Counted from the stretch's first letter, positions 37,231 to 49,824 are shown. The stretch is DNA of 64,000 bases from Callorhinus ursinus (GCF_003265705.1 NW_020312785.1:19310968-19374967), one strand, 5' to 3'. Numbers and translations are program-made. The notes: generated by a model from the sequence alone, not told the origin.

Positions 37231-37818
37231 TTAGAGGGGAAAAAAAGATTTGGTCATGGAATAATGCAACTGCTTGATGGTCTCACACATTTCTTGAAAC
37301 GACTAGGATATTAAAAATTAAGTCAGGAGACAACGTAAGTGAATAAGAAACATAAAAATAAATGAACAAATCATTTTTGAAACAACCAAGTGAAGAAAGC
37401 AGTTTAGAATCAAATGATAGTGAAATTTCTTAAAAAAATATTGTAATATTGGCGAACAGTATTACCAATGAGAAGAAAATAAAATATATCAGAAGCAATT
37501 ACTCAGTCCCTATTTTCACTCATCAATACCTTTTATTCCTTTCAAACAAAAACACAATTCAAATTTCTGCTAACAACCCAAAGGTGCACTATTAGGGTAA
37601 CTCTGGTAAAATGTTTTGTTTTTTGTTGAATTATCTGGGTTACCAAAAAAAAAAATCATTCTTATATGCATAAAAGAAACCCTCAGAACATCAGGTGGCC
37701 GTGGCTAAGATAGGAAAAGAGAAATTATATAGGAAACCAAGTTTAATTCAAGGAAACAAAATATTTTAAAAAGTTCATTTAAAAACATTAAAAACTTAAG
37801 TGAAAATGTTAATTGTAC

Positions 37819-37914
37819 CTTAAAGAACCCTGCTTCAGGGCCACACCTGTCATATACATTCCTGGATTTACCTATCGCCATGATAATACCTTGCATGTTC
37901 GGTGTCATCATGAT
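37819..37914 (-). CDS. USP25: USP25m alternative exon 19b (muscle isoform cassette)
   Basis: This 96-nt exon is in phase 0 at both ends and encodes 32 residues: IMMTPNMQGIIMAIGKSRNV, YDRCGPEAGFFK. The acceptor gtggcag|ATCATG has a poor pyrimidine tract and the donor TTTAAG|gtacaa is non-consensus after position +4, typical of an exon used only in some tissues. With 19a it supplies the 70 residues by which USP25m exceeds the common form. A stop-free frame through both sides does not explain it, because the flanking translation loses all similarity at the splice sites. Confidence 0.88.
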
Positions 37915-39804
37915 CTGCCACAAGGAATTTAAAGTAAGAGTTTTTGAATGAATGGTTAACATACAAAAAAAATCAAAAACCAAAATATCTTGACATGCAA
38001 GTTAAAAGTCTTGTCTTTCACTACTTATAAATTAACTATTGTATATTTTATGGCAAATATGATCCAATATGCATTTAAGTATCTTTCAAAAATCATCCAT
38101 ACAGGGCCACAGCTAGCTCCAGATGGTGCCTTTGTGCAAATTGCAAAAAGGCATCCTCTCTGAACTGAAGAATTCTAAAAAGGCACCTCCCTCTTGACAA
38201 ATCAAAAAGTGCTGCTCTCTGAGAACCACTCAGAACAAGCAACACTTTTTATTTTAAAAAGTGCCTCTTCTTTAAGGTTGAGGAACTCGGCATCAGCTCC
38301 ATTTCACCTCCACTTTGGCCTGCTGGCTGGGCTCCCTTGCACAACAGTACAACCTAAGCATCTATGAGCTGCAGCCCTGTATCCATATGACTTAAGGTTC
38401 CCAAGTACATGCACTGTTAAACTGTCACTCCAATCAATTACAAAAACAAAACAAAATGCATCTCTGCCAATAGCATAAGCATTTGCACAAAATATAGTGT
38501 TAAGTGATTAATCACAATTCTAAATTTTTAAAATGCCAGAAGGCTCACCCTAAAACAAGCACTGAGGTGCTTGGTCAATAAATCAACATTTTTATTAAAA
38601 ACATGCCAGTTTCCATAATTTTCAAGCAGCAACACGGTAATGAAATAGCTAACTGGAACAATGTACTATTAAATATTAAATACTTAAATAAATAATTCTT
38701 TGTTTTCATAACAGCTTATCATTCTTAGCTGTCACATTTTAAAATACAAAATGTAAATGTAAATACAAAATGTAAATTGCAAAATGAAACCACTCAAAGC
38801 ACTATGAAGTTATTGTATTAGAGCAATCAAGAGATTGCATCCATCACCTCTGATTCACTGAACCTATCACCCAAATTTTGATTATATACTGACAGTCACA
38901 ATATACCTAACATCTGCTTCAGAAAATTCATCCCACCAGTTCCTATCTCATAAACCAGCTTCTTATTCTCCTTATGGCCCATGTTTTCTTACATTGGCAC
39001 AGTAATCTTAATGTCTTTGTAACACCTCTGGTTTCGGTGATTAACTCTTATATAACCACTTAATTGTAATTCTGAAGTAAGTCTGAAAAAAAGTTACTTG
39101 GAAAAAACTAATATATATTAAATTCTCATCCACGCCAGTAAAAACTAACCAATGACAGAATTCAAGGTCTTCTAGGGATTACTATTCAGAAACAGCTTTA
39201 CTGGCCCTCTCTCAAATATAAGAAAGATCCAATGTAAGAGTCTTAAGAAAAAAGTGCAAAAAGACAAAAGCACATTTTTATCTGGATTCTCAAGAACCGT
39301 GCATAAAGCACTGGAAGGCATTCAATAATGATGAATCGCCCAATTCACACTCACATGGAGGTTGCAGAAGCAAAAATATCCAACATCTATTTGCAATCAG
39401 GCTGTAGGATTTTTTTGGCAGGAAACAGTAGGCAAAGTATTATAATACATAATTCAAGTAAAACAGGAAAAAATTATTTTTAAATGTTCAAATTTTTTGC
39501 TATTTAATTAAACAAACCTTATTGTAATCTATCAACCTGAGAATAAACTGATCATGTATCTACATAAAAGAATTAGCTCTAGAAACATTATTCTTTTGAC
39601 AAATTCTATAAGCTTTCTACTTAAATTTTCATTTGAAATTCAAAGTTCTGTTAGCAGTTGGTAAGGTAATTTCAGACCATGGGTGGCCAAGCTGTATGTT
39701 ATGCAGCAATACACATAAATGTGAAGGTGCACGCATGCCCGAAGTACGTGTATTAAATAGCCAAAGATAAGTAGGAATAGTGTAGAGGTCTACAATAAAG
39801 GTAC
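37915..39804 (-). other. USP25: USP25 intron between cassettes 19a and 19b, 1.9 kb
   Basis: AT-rich, except for a GC-richer block at about 38100-38400 in which aaaaggcac-type and gtgcctctt-type words recur in inverted order; I cannot assign it to a repeat family. No SINE or L1 seen in this intron. Confidence 0.6.
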
Positions 39805-39918
39805 CTCGTCATCATAACCCCCCTCCTTTGACTCAATCATGAATTTCCCTACATGAGGAATCGCCACCTCTACAACTTGCTGGTTAGAAGGTGGTTGGCT
39901 TGTGGTATTTTCAGGTTT
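39805..39918 (-). CDS. USP25: USP25m alternative exon 19a (muscle isoform cassette)
   Basis: This 114-nt exon is an exact multiple of three, phase 0 at both ends, and encodes 38 residues: KPENTTSQPPSNQQVVEVAI, PHVGKFMIES, KEGGYDDE. The acceptor is tcctgcag|AAACCTG after a T-rich tract; the donor GACGAG|gtacct is weaker than consensus, as expected for a regulated exon. USP25m, expressed in heart and skeletal muscle, differs from the 1,055-residue form by 70 extra residues; this exon plus the 32-codon exon at 37819-37914 gives exactly 70. The muscle isoform is reported to bind sarcomeric proteins such as MyBPC1. The assignment rests on length, phase and position between VLQS and AIKLEY. Confidence 0.9.
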
Positions 39919-41929
39919 CTGCAGGAAAAAAATTTTTAGTATGAACATTAGAAAAGAGAACAATGGAAGTACCAAGTATAAAGGGCAGAGATTCCTGAGT
40001 CTTTAAAAGATATCTGCACTTGCTTAATATGAAATGAAACCACCTAAAACCAACATTAGAAGTGAAAGCATTAATCAAGTAATAACATAAGACATATAAC
40101 TTTCCTTTTACAACTCAACCACTAAATTAAGTTTTTTTTTTTTTCCACTAAGCATCCTGGACACCAAATCCTTAAAAATAATAAACACTGGAGTTGCATT
40201 TCCTACTGCTATCTATAAGTTACAGCTGAGGTTTTTATTTTTTTTAATTCTAATAATTCCATAAATCCTTTCTTGATAACACCATCAAAATAACACATGA
40301 CCTCATCTGAACCCATGATAGTTTGTAGGTTTTCTTTCTTATGGGTTTTACCTTTCTAACCTTTCTAATGAATTAATAGTATATCCAATTTATATCCATA
40401 CTCTATTGTGTTTAACTCACTCTGTACAGCCTACGAGTCTTATATGATGTATTGTACAATGTATTTATGTATGTGTCTGATGAATTCTTGCTTCTGAAAA
40501 AGATGGTGTAAAGTGACATCCCTTTTTAACAATTCAATCAGAATTCTTTCTCTTTATCCTTTTCTTTGATAACAAATTCTATGAATTTCCCTACTCCACA
40601 CTAATAGAGTAGAAGCCAGTGTGAAATCCAAGAAAGTCCACTCAAAGATACTAATATGGTTCATCCAAAATTCTGTCCAGATTTCAAAGATCTTATACTA
40701 CTGAATAAATTTATAATTAGCATAGTCACTATTTACCTATAAACAAATTTCACAAGTACTTAAGGTGCTTGAAAGCAGCTTGCTTAAGTAATTTCAATTT
40801 GTAGCTTTAGTTTTCTGAAGCAAAAGATAAATTTTAGTTTTGACATAAAATTTTAATAAAAGCAATTAAAGGGCTTTTATTTCAATTTGAAATATAAGTA
40901 AATTCTGGAGATGAGAACATGACTTTCCAGAAGTACATATGCAAAAAGAGTTTAAACAATAAAACAAAACTAACGGCCAAGACTGACACTGTCCCTTTTA
41001 AAAGAAATGCTGCTTTTAAACATAACATATTTAGAAAAGGCTTCCTTATTTTGAGTCCTCAACTTTTCAAGAGGAAATAATCAACCTGCAAGGTTGTTGT
41101 GATCACGAGAGATAATATTCAGCTAATCCAGTATCTCATATATACTAGTTGTTCTATAATGACAAGTATTACCAGTATTACAATACTATTATGCTACTTT
41201 AAAGTGCTTGTATTTGAATAGAATAACCCAATATTACTAGCACACATACCCAGAGAGATATGCTTATTAACCCATGACAACTAAGTATTTTAAATCCTTC
41301 TAGCATATAAAAGAAGAGTAAATGTGTTTGGTCTTTATCCACAATAATGAAATTCGATCAGGTAAATTAGGAGATCTGTCTAGACCTTGTGGTGAGACAC
41401 TTCTCACAATCAAATCAATCTAAAACAATACCATCTTAAGAAGAAAGAATATAAATTTAAGTAGCAACTGGGAAACTGATCAGTATCAGCATACTGATCC
41501 TTATGAAACAATATATGGCTTTTGAAAAAAAAAGTTGCACGTCGGAAAAAAATAATGTTTAATAAACATTTTCAGTTACCACAGAAGAGTTTCAACAGCA
41601 TTTTACTAACAAGTTATATGCGTGCAAGTTGAAAAACCAAAGAAACTTTGGGTGAATGTAATAATTCTGTTGTATCATTCATCAAGTTTAGATATCCTAA
41701 GGTACCACAAAAATTTTCCATATAAAGAATTTGAGGACTCATTAAAATAAAGTACATGTGTATTTATCTTTCTCTATTATTGTCAGGTCCTATATAAACA
41801 CCTTAACAACAGCTAAACCTGAAAGAAGTTAATAAGTGTTTCAGTTAATAAACGTTCCCAAAATAATTAAAATACAAAGATTTTTATTAATTGCCTGAAA
41901 TCCATTAAGTGGACTGTTTTAAAAAGTGT

Positions 41930-42440
41930 TTTTTCATGAAAGGGCAATTAGAAAGCTATATAACTACAACCACCTTGACCCTCTACCTTTTAATCCAGTA
42001 ATTCAACTATAGGGAATCTATTCTAGAGAAATAAATTGGAATATGGAGAAAAGTTCATTTCTAACAGCCTATTTATAATAATATAAAAGTAGAAGCAAAT
42101 ATACAGTGGGGGAATGGTACATAAATAAAGAATTTGATCACTCAATGGAATAATACTCAACCACTGAATGTTTTTCACAGAGAATTTTTAACATGGGGGA
42201 AATAGTTATGTCACAATGTTAAATGATTAAAGAAGAAAAGGCATATATAAACAAAATTGTATATGCAGAAGTACCTCAGCTACAAAAATAAAGCCCAAAC
42301 CTGTACATAAAAATAAGAATAAAAAAAAATACCAACATATTACGTGATTAGAGCTTTGAGTAGTGGGACTACCCATGATTCTTTCTTGAAGTATACTTTT
42401 TTTGTATTTTTGAAATTTTAAAATATTTCATTTAAAATTA
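41930..42440 (+). repeat. old L1 3' region
   Basis: ttttaatccagtaattcaac, ctattctagagaaataaatt, aatgttaaatgattaaaga and aaaaataaagcccaaacc appear in L1M 3' order. Decayed, no frame. Confidence 0.6.
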
Positions 42441-42589
42441 AAGACATCCTTCTAAACAGTAGCTTTTTATACGTTTAGAGACTCTCTCTCTATGACTATG
42501 CTTCCAGGGAATTCTTAAGCTAAGGTTGGAACTTAATATATTGTATATTTGTGAAATGGTTTGTATTTAAGTAACAAAAAGAAACTAAC

Positions 42590-42790
42590 AGCTGCTTAGT
42601 ACCTGTACTACATGCTCACTACCTTCAAAAAAATAATCTTAATCCCACAAGGATCTCCATTTTATTTAAAAGCAAACTAATGTTTAGAAAAATTAAGCAC
42701 CTTATTCAAGTTTGCATAGCTAGTAAGAAATAAAACCAATATTCAAAAACCCAGGACTATCCAATCCCAAAGTCTGAACACTCTTCATGT
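42590..42790 (+). repeat. MIR SINE
   Basis: gcttagtacctgtactacat, ctccattttatttaaaagca, tagctagtaagaaataaaac and ctatccaatcccaaagtctg then aacactcttc follow the MIR core and 3' order. Confidence 0.7.
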
Positions 42791-43783
42791 ATGCAATTTA
42801 GTTTCTAAGGTATATCTTTAACTGAGAAAAACCAGTATGTGGTTATAATCCTAAGCAACTAATCAGGAGACCAAGAACAGGTTGCTTCAGAGAGCCATGA
42901 TTAACATATTCTTAGACATGCTGCAGGATTTATACAAACAACTCAGGCCAACTGTTGGTGCTACTCCAGCAGATATGCCAAATGGAAAAATATTTATGCT
43001 AGCTGTCTATCATACTCTCTCAATGTCATCCTCCTTTCTCAAATAAAGGTGAAGCAGTAGACTGTAGGCTTATAAGATGATACTCATATCATATATATAT
43101 TAGTTATATATATTATTATAACTATATTATTATATATAAAAATACATTTAAGTGCTGGTTTCTACAAATTTATGTTATACATGATTAGCCAAACTAAAAA
43201 AATGTTTCTGTATTAAGCTAAATAATACCTTTGGCTTTCTGATTACAGTTAAAAGGATGATACTTATTAACCATAACGTAGGCTTTAACAAATAAAATTC
43301 CTAATCAGCAAAGGGCCAAGCAAATTACATTTTTAGATCAGGCAAAAATATTTCTCCCTTTTATCTACTTCTCTGCCCTTTGTACCTCCCCAGGTTTTCC
43401 TCTTCTACCACGCCCCAAGAAGTTAGACATCTCAGATCCATTACAAGAAGCATTTTTCAGGAATGCTTTAGAGTTGAATTAGCAGGGGTTCATCTTAAGC
43501 TCATTAGAATCTCCAGGACATTTGCAAAATTTGGAATAATAAAAAAAAAACCTATATTAAAACATTTTTTATAGTAAAATGATAATAATCAAAATTTTTC
43601 ACATAGGAAGTGAAATAAGTGATTTCTGATTACTTCATTCATCAAAACATAACAGAATACCTCATTAACTGAACATTTTGGTAAATCAAGGTCCTATCAT
43701 ATTAAAGACCTTATTGCAATTAGCAGGTTATTGTTGAGATTAAGTTCACTAAGTAGAAAACTGTGTTAAAAAACTATGTCCTG

Positions 43784-43968
43784 GGGGCCTGGGTGGCTCA
43801 GTAGTTAAGCATCTTTGGCTCAGGTCATGATCCTATGGTCCTGGGTCGAGTCCTGTATCAGGCTCCCTGCTCCACAGGGAGTCTGCTTCTCCCTCTGCCC
43901 CTCCTCCCACTCATTCTCTCAATCTCTCTCTCTCTCAAATAAATAAATAAATTTTAAAAAAAGAAAAA
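43784..43968 (+). mobile_element. CAN-SINE
   Basis: Plus-strand copy: ggcctgggtggctcagtagt ... caggctccctgctccacagg ... (aataa)n. The flanks share aaaaact...tgtcctg with a small indel as target duplication. Confidence 0.95.
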
Positions 43969-44568
43969 GAAAAACTGAATGTCCTGTTCCCTTTAGTTCT
44001 CTAGGATGGTAGTCTTCAAATACTAAATTTAACCATCAAGAAACCTGCATTACAGCTGCTTGTGCTCACTAATAAAAAAATAAGTAACGACAGCAACTGA
44101 ATGTTTTTGTAGTATGAAATTTGTGAAATAACATCTCTCAGAAGGTCATATGCACTGAAAACACAGTACAATACCAATGTACTCAATTTATTGCTATAAA
44201 AAGACACAACTGAGAGCTACAACACAGGCGAGTTATAATGACAATTCTGTTTGGACACTCTACTGAAATATGCATAAACCACTTTGCAGGATCACATTTA
44301 TCCAGCTAATAATACTAGAACCTAGAATTTCTAGTATTTTACTTCTAAACATATTCCATGGAACAATGAAAATTATTACATTTCCAACTATTCCAATGTA
44401 ATAAGACTAAAGACAGAGGGAAGGGGTGAGGGAAAAAGAGAAATAATGCTAAATTTTATACTTCTCTTTTTAAGTTCCAAATCAAATGATCACTTTAGTC
44501 TATGATTTATGATTTTTCCTCATTCTCTAACAGGAAGGCCGAAATTTATTTTTAAAAAGAAGCATTTA

Positions 44569-44785
44569 GGGGCACCTGGGTGGCTCAGTCAAGTTAAGCA
44601 GCCAACTTGTGATTTTGGCTCAGGTCATGATCCCAAGACCCTGGGATTGAGCCCTAAATGAGGCTCTGCGCTCAGCAGGGAGTCTGCTTGAGGATTCTCT
44701 CTCTCTCTTTCCCTCTGCCCCTCCCGCTGCTTGGGCACTCATGCTCTCTCTCTCAAAAAAAATCAATAAATCTTTAAAAAAAAAA
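44569..44785 (+). mobile_element. CAN-SINE
   Basis: Plus-strand copy: ggggcacctgggtggctcag ... gctctgcgctcagcagggag ... tcaataaatctttaaa. Flanks aaaagaagcattta and aaaaggcatcttta form an imperfect target duplication. The minus ORF over it is a shadow. It ends about 195 bp from the exon at 44981. Confidence 0.95.
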
Positions 44786-44980
44786 GGCATCTTTAAAAAG
44801 ATTACACCTGAAGGAGCTACAGTCTGGGGGTTAGGTAACACCCACAGTCCCTGATCACGTTAACGGTAGCGTTGGCCCTTGGCCCTATCTCTCCTGACTC
44901 CCATGTAGCTACTCTCCATTACACTGATGGAAACGTCATGAAGATGGCTATGTTCAGAGAGCTAAAAGAAAAGTTCTTAC

Positions 44981-45114
44981 CGACTGCAAAACTGTTTCAG
45001 GACTTTTATCTTCATGCTCATGTGATGCCTTGGTAATTATTCGAATAGTTTCTTCTTTCAAGTGCTTTGAGAAATCACTTCTTGATGGCTGCTCTAGATA
45101 TTCTGGTTCTCCTG
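44981..45114 (-). CDS. USP25: USP25 coding exon with tandem NAG/NAG acceptor
   Basis: This 134-nt exon encodes [40 protein letters not shown] and VLQS. I chose the acceptor cacaag|CAGGAG (exon start 45114); the next NAG, three bases further (exon start 45111), keeps the frame and only changes the junction from TT-A-GEPEY to TT-GEPEY. The human protein, as I remember it, reads TTAQAAGDPEYLEQ, three residues longer. An acceptor matching that longer form is not available here because the bases before CACAAG read AA instead of AG. The donor is CAGTCG|gtaaga. The exon ends in phase 0, so it can join either the muscle cassettes or the constitutive exon AIKLEYSR. Confidence 0.93.
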
Positions 45115-45639
45115 CTTGTGTTTCATAAGAAAAGAATCATTTGTGTATCTAATACCAATCACAGAGAGCTATCTAAAGATGAATCTGTTATTTAATTCTA
45201 ATTCAACTTATAGAGTAACCAATTTTACTTTTATTTAATATACCACTCAACATAGAGCACCTACCCCAGAATTTGACCCCTCCCCCCCAAAAAAATCAGG
45301 TTCAATACTAGTCAATTACTGAAGAAAATACTCATTGTCTCATAGTCTATGGTTAGAAATTCATAGCAAATGTTTATGTCATGATAAATACTAAAATCTC
45401 ATTTTGGAAAAGCATCAGCACTGTACCAAAAAAGAAAAAAAAAAAAAAGGATTTAGTGTGTATAACAAGCCTGGTCTGAGTTTCCACAGAGAAGACAGCA
45501 GCTGTTTCTCTGGCCACAAAATCCTTTTTCACACCTCCCTGACCAAACCTAACCCTGAATGAACCCAGCCTTCTATCTTTTCTGAACCTTCCCTGGTAAC
45601 TGAGTGTTGTCAGAGGAAAAACAATTGCAACCTGGCAAA

Positions 45640-46010
45640 CTGATACTAATATAAATTCAAGACTTCAAATACCATCCTTGCAAAGAACTCTCAAAGTTTC
45701 ATCTATCATCTAGGCTCTGAGCTCCAGACCCATCGATGCAACAGTGTACTCTGAACATCCCACTAGATGCTTTACAGACAACCCCAAATGCTTTATATAA
45801 GTGGGCCTCTGCCTCTCTCTCCAACATAACTTTGTATCCTGTGCTCTATGCTCTTTTTCAGGTTATCTAACACATCAAAAAACAGGTTTTTCCTTTCAAC
45901 CTTCAGATCATCCACATTTTCTTCCCTCTGCCTATATATTCAACCCACTCTCAGTCTCCCAACTAAGAACTTCAATATGTCTTTTTGTTTAAATAACACT
46001 TCCTTACAAA
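45640..46010 (+). repeat. L2-like LINE fragment
   Basis: tctgagctccagacccatcg then atgcaacagtgtactctgaa and catcccactagatgctt resemble the ctgaactccagactc...caactgcctactcgacatctccact block of an L2/CR1-like LINE. Decayed. Confidence 0.45.
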
Positions 46011-46038
46011 AGTATTCCTGATTATAACAATTTTAGAG

Positions 46039-46225
46039 CAGGGTTTCTCAGCTTCTTGGCACTACTGACATTTTGGTTCATTTTGATTCCTTGGTGTGGA
46101 GTGGTCCTGTGCTCTACCCCCTAGATGCCAAGTGGTACTGTCCCTTCAGGTGTGACAACCGGAAATGTCTTCAGTTTGTCAAATGTCCCCTGGGGGGCAA
46201 AATCAATCTCAAATGAGAACCACTG
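46039..46225 (-). repeat. MER20-type hAT MITE
   Basis: Reverse of MER20: cagggtttctcagcttcttg ... ccctagatgccaagtggtac ... gtcccctggggggcaaaatc ... gagaaccactg. Termini and length fit. Confidence 0.85.
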
Positions 46226-46639
46226 CTCTAAAGTAACTTATTCTTTCTTTTTAATAGCACTTTACCACAATTATGACTTAATTAGTATTATATTTGTTTC
46301 AAGCCCATATCCCCTGCTAGACTAAGAATCTCAAGAGTAGAGATGTTATCTCCTTTTTGTATTGCTATTTCTTCGACACCGAGCATACAATAAGCACACA
46401 ATAACTTAATGGAACAAATGAATTAATAAGTAACGGATATAAGGAATAAGAAAGTACACTAAAATGTTCTACAGTGTTACTGGGATTGGTTAAATGAGCC
46501 CTTCCAAACCAACTGGCTTGACACAACAGGACTATTGCCATCCTTTCAATACCTGATTTAAAAAAAATAATTAAACTCTCAAAGTGAAATATTATTCAAT
46601 AAGAAATACTATAATTTCAACATATATGCATGGGGATAC

Positions 46640-47560
46640 ATCCATCCAATAAATTTTAATGAAGTATTTAACTATGTGCCAAGCACTAAGCTAGACAATG
46701 GGACTCCCAGTATGAACAAAGCAGCCAGTCTCTCAAGCCATGAAGCTTAGAGTCAACCATGGAGAATGTCATTAATCAAAGAATCACACATGTGAATTGT
46801 GACAATATTATAATAATACATGCTAGGAATAAAATGGGGGAGCGATAACTTAGATTATGGAATATGAGATAAACTGACTTTTTAGCTGAAGGATGATGGG
46901 TTGATCATCCCTCATGGAAGGATGATCTGAAAGAAGGCCAGTGTGGCTGGACTACAGTGTAAGAGGAGAGATATAGCAAGAGATGACAGGGGCCAAATCA
47001 AAGGGCCTTTGAGTCTAATTATAAGTTTTGAGGATAAATACAATGGCAATGTGGCAAGTTGTTTTTCTTTAAGATTTTATTCATTTATCTGAGACACAGA
47101 GAGACAGAGCACAAGCAAGGAGGAGGGTCAGAGGGAGATGGAGAAGCAGACTCTGCTGAGCAGGGAGCCGGGAGCCGGATGCAGGGCTCGATCCCATGAC
47201 CTGAGCCGAAGGCAGACATTCAACTGACTGAGCCATCCAGGCGCCCCGTAATGTGGCAAGTTTTAAAAAAAAAAATTATTATGGCTCCAGTGTGAAGAAT
47301 GGATTAGAGAGGAAAGTAAAACTAGAGGTCTGTGAAAATACTAGAAGGTACCAGAACAATATGAGCAAGAGATGGTGGTGCTTTTGGACAACAGAAGCAG
47401 CAAGAGAGGTAGAGAGAATTGGTAAGATTGAAGCTGTATTTTGGACACAAAGGTTTGGAGGCTGACGTGAAGATGACTAAGTTTTTGTCATGAGTAACTA
47501 GGATGATGGAGGTAAAATTTATTATGACAAGGAAAACTAGAGGAAGAAATGCTTACATGT
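46640..47560 (-). repeat. ancient L2/CR1-like LINE, split by a SINE
   Basis: Reads tatgtgccaagcactaagct, aaggccagtgtggctggact, ctccagtgtgaagaatggat and agagatggtggtgcttttgg. In reverse, the last blocks correspond to the L2/CR1 reverse-transcriptase end (...SRLDYCN...). A related, shorter copy lies at 54080-54665. Family call tentative. Confidence 0.5.
47061..47249 (-). mobile_element. CAN-SINE
   Basis: Minus-strand copy with core gggctcgatcccatgacctg and end gccatccaggcgccccgt. Perfect 13-bp target duplication aatgtggcaagtt at 47048 and 47250. Nested in the L2-like element. Confidence 0.96.
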
Positions 47561-48604
47561 GTACGACAAGAGGGAAGTTTAAAGAAGTCAAATGCCCTCA
47601 TTTCTGTATTTCCTGACTTTGTACTGCAATGTTCTTTCAGTGCCCTGTATGGATGGATAGGGTAAAGAAAATTTTAGACTATAACTCCAGCTGATAGCAG
47701 GATGTGAACTTAATGCAATGAGGGCCAAGAAATCCATCTGGCCTGGCACTGGTCTAACACACTGAAACATGGAAAGTCTATGTAAAATAAGTCCTTAGGA
47801 ACAAAAGTAATTTTATCTGATCAATACAGTAAAATATATCTTAGGTCCCCAGGGTCAAGATTCCCTTCCACATAGGGATTTGAGTCCAAAAAACTTATGA
47901 GTAAGGTTGAATGATCTTGCCTAAATGTCATACAACAGAACTTTCTTCTAGAGTTTTCCTTGTGTATGTATCTTCCAGGGAACTGACATTTGAGTGGTGC
48001 TGCAGTCACGAGGTGAACCTATGAGGATTTAACATCTGGGAGTTCAGAAACAAAAACCCAAACTTCAGCCAGCACGTTTATTGAGCCTGCGCCTTTTATA
48101 TTAGTAATGAAGAAAACTGACATAAAATTCACTCACTTTAAGAACTCCCAATAAAATCAGATAATTATATACTAACTGGTCCCTCAGCTTAATATATTGT
48201 TCAGGCTTCAATTTGGAATACAGCTGGTGATTACCAATATTCTATGGAGGTATATAATATCCCTGTATCTAAAGTGTCTCACATCATTTATTCGTCCTAT
48301 GAGTACTTCACTGAGATTTTTAAATGGTTATCTCCACATAAGAGATTTTCCAGCCATGCTCTAGTTCATGATGTAGAGGCTTCATTCACCTATTTGGACA
48401 TTAAAGAAGACCCAACATTCTACGAGTACTCTGAACCTGTTCCTTTGGTCCACCTTCACAGTGAGTAAGGGATTGGGAGGGCTTGGGAGTGTTCTACTTG
48501 TGTATATTTCCTGTTTACGCTCTTCAACATTTTAAGAGGAGAGTTAACTCAATAACCAATTGGCTTTCTGTTACAGCATAAGAACCTTTTTTTTCTTTTT
48601 GTTA

Positions 48605-48985
48605 AAATTTAAATTCAATCAATCAGCCAACATATAGTACATCATTAGTTTCAGATGTAAAGCTCAATCATTCATCAGTTGCATATAACACCCAGTGCTC
48701 ATCACATCACATGTCCCCCCCTATTTTAAGATTTTATTTATTTATTTGACAGAGAAAGAGAGAGGAGCACAAACAGGGGGAGCAGCAGAGGGAGAGGGAG
48801 AAGCAGGCTCTCCACTGCGCAGGAAGCCCAATGCAGGGCTCGATCCCTGGACCCTGGGACCATGACCTGAGCCGAAGGCAGACGCTGAACCGACTGAGCC
48901 ACCCAGGTGCCCCTCACGTGCCCTCCTTAATGCCCATCACCCAGTTACCCTATCCCCACACCCAGGATCTTAAATCTACTATTTA
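48605..48985 (-). repeat. carnivore L1 3' end, split by a SINE
   Basis: Reads aatttaaattcaatcaatca, agtacatcattagtttcaga, catcagttgcatataacacc then cagtgctcatcac and, after the SINE, ccctccttaatgcccatcac. It is the reverse of the L1 3' end type seen at 63311-63475. Confidence 0.8.
48724..48913 (-). mobile_element. CAN-SINE nested in L1
   Basis: Minus-strand copy: ttaagattttatttatttat ... gggctcgatccctggaccct ... gagccacccaggtgcccc. The flanking L1 sequence resumes with tcacgtgccc against tcacatgtcc before it, a degenerate target duplication. Confidence 0.93.
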
Positions 48986-49824
48986 AAAAAAAGAAAAAAA
49001 AAAGGAGCAACATCTCCTCTTTCAGAAATATTTAATACCTTGCCTTACTGAGGAGTCTTACTTATTACATTCACATTTAGAAGACTATTTAAAGAAGGTT
49101 ACTTCAAAGACATGCGGAACACTCATTTCTAGAAATATATTTAAAATCAACGATTCCCCAAAAGCAGCCTATAAAGAGCCATGGTAGGCTGGCTGTGTAG
49201 AATCACGAGAGAAACTTTTAAGACTTCAATTTCCTGGGTACCATCACAAACAGAATTGTGGGAATGTGGGGAGGGGGGGTAGAGGCTTAGGAACCAGAGT
49301 TAAACCTAAAATTTACCTAGGACAGTGCTACATCTGTACCACACATTTTTAGCCTGCTTCTCTAATGTATCATTATTTTGGCTAGACTTTTAAAATGTCC
49401 CATACAATGAGGATCACTTAAAGGAAACTCATTATTGGAATCTCCATAGGAAATGAATTCAACTCAGAAAACATTCAAGGGTCATCTACCATATGTCATT
49501 TATTATGTTAGATTCTGAAGATATAAATAAGAACATCATTTCCTGCTTTAAAGGAACCTGACAAATATTGATGATATTGTACATTCTACCAGGTCTTACT
49601 CTCAGGAACCAGCTGTACTTTCCTGGAATATCAGCTTGTTTTTAACTTGTAGACAGTATCTGTAGAGAAGTCCCAGAGCCAATTCTGCAAGCCCCCTCTA
49701 GGTAAATTTATGAAATCTTATGGAATGCATTCCATACCAATATTAACCTGTTTACCTTATTTTTTCTACCTTTTCAAAAAAAATTGGATATGCTACACAG
49801 GTTATGAGGACTTCAACAGTTTTT

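Larger units (their letters stand above)
28919..37818 (-). other. USP25: USP25 intron, 8.9 kb
   Basis: Holds a 35-bp perfect tandem duplication (29874-29943), a long decayed plus-strand L1 (about 31740-34860) interrupted by a full CAN-SINE and containing a GGGGT minisatellite, two TG microsatellites (about 34988-35050 and 35597-35625), a palindromic MITE (36141-36241) and a probable solo retroviral-type LTR (about 36680-37230). Between 28919 and 31740 I see only AT-rich sequence otherwise. Confidence 0.7.
39919..44980 (-). other. USP25: USP25 intron upstream of cassette 19a, 5.1 kb
   Basis: Contains an old L1 3' remnant (about 41930-42440), a MIR (about 42590-42790), an AT tract (43085-43140) and two plus-strand CAN-SINEs (43784-43968 and 44569-44785). 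Nothing else seen. Confidence 0.7.
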
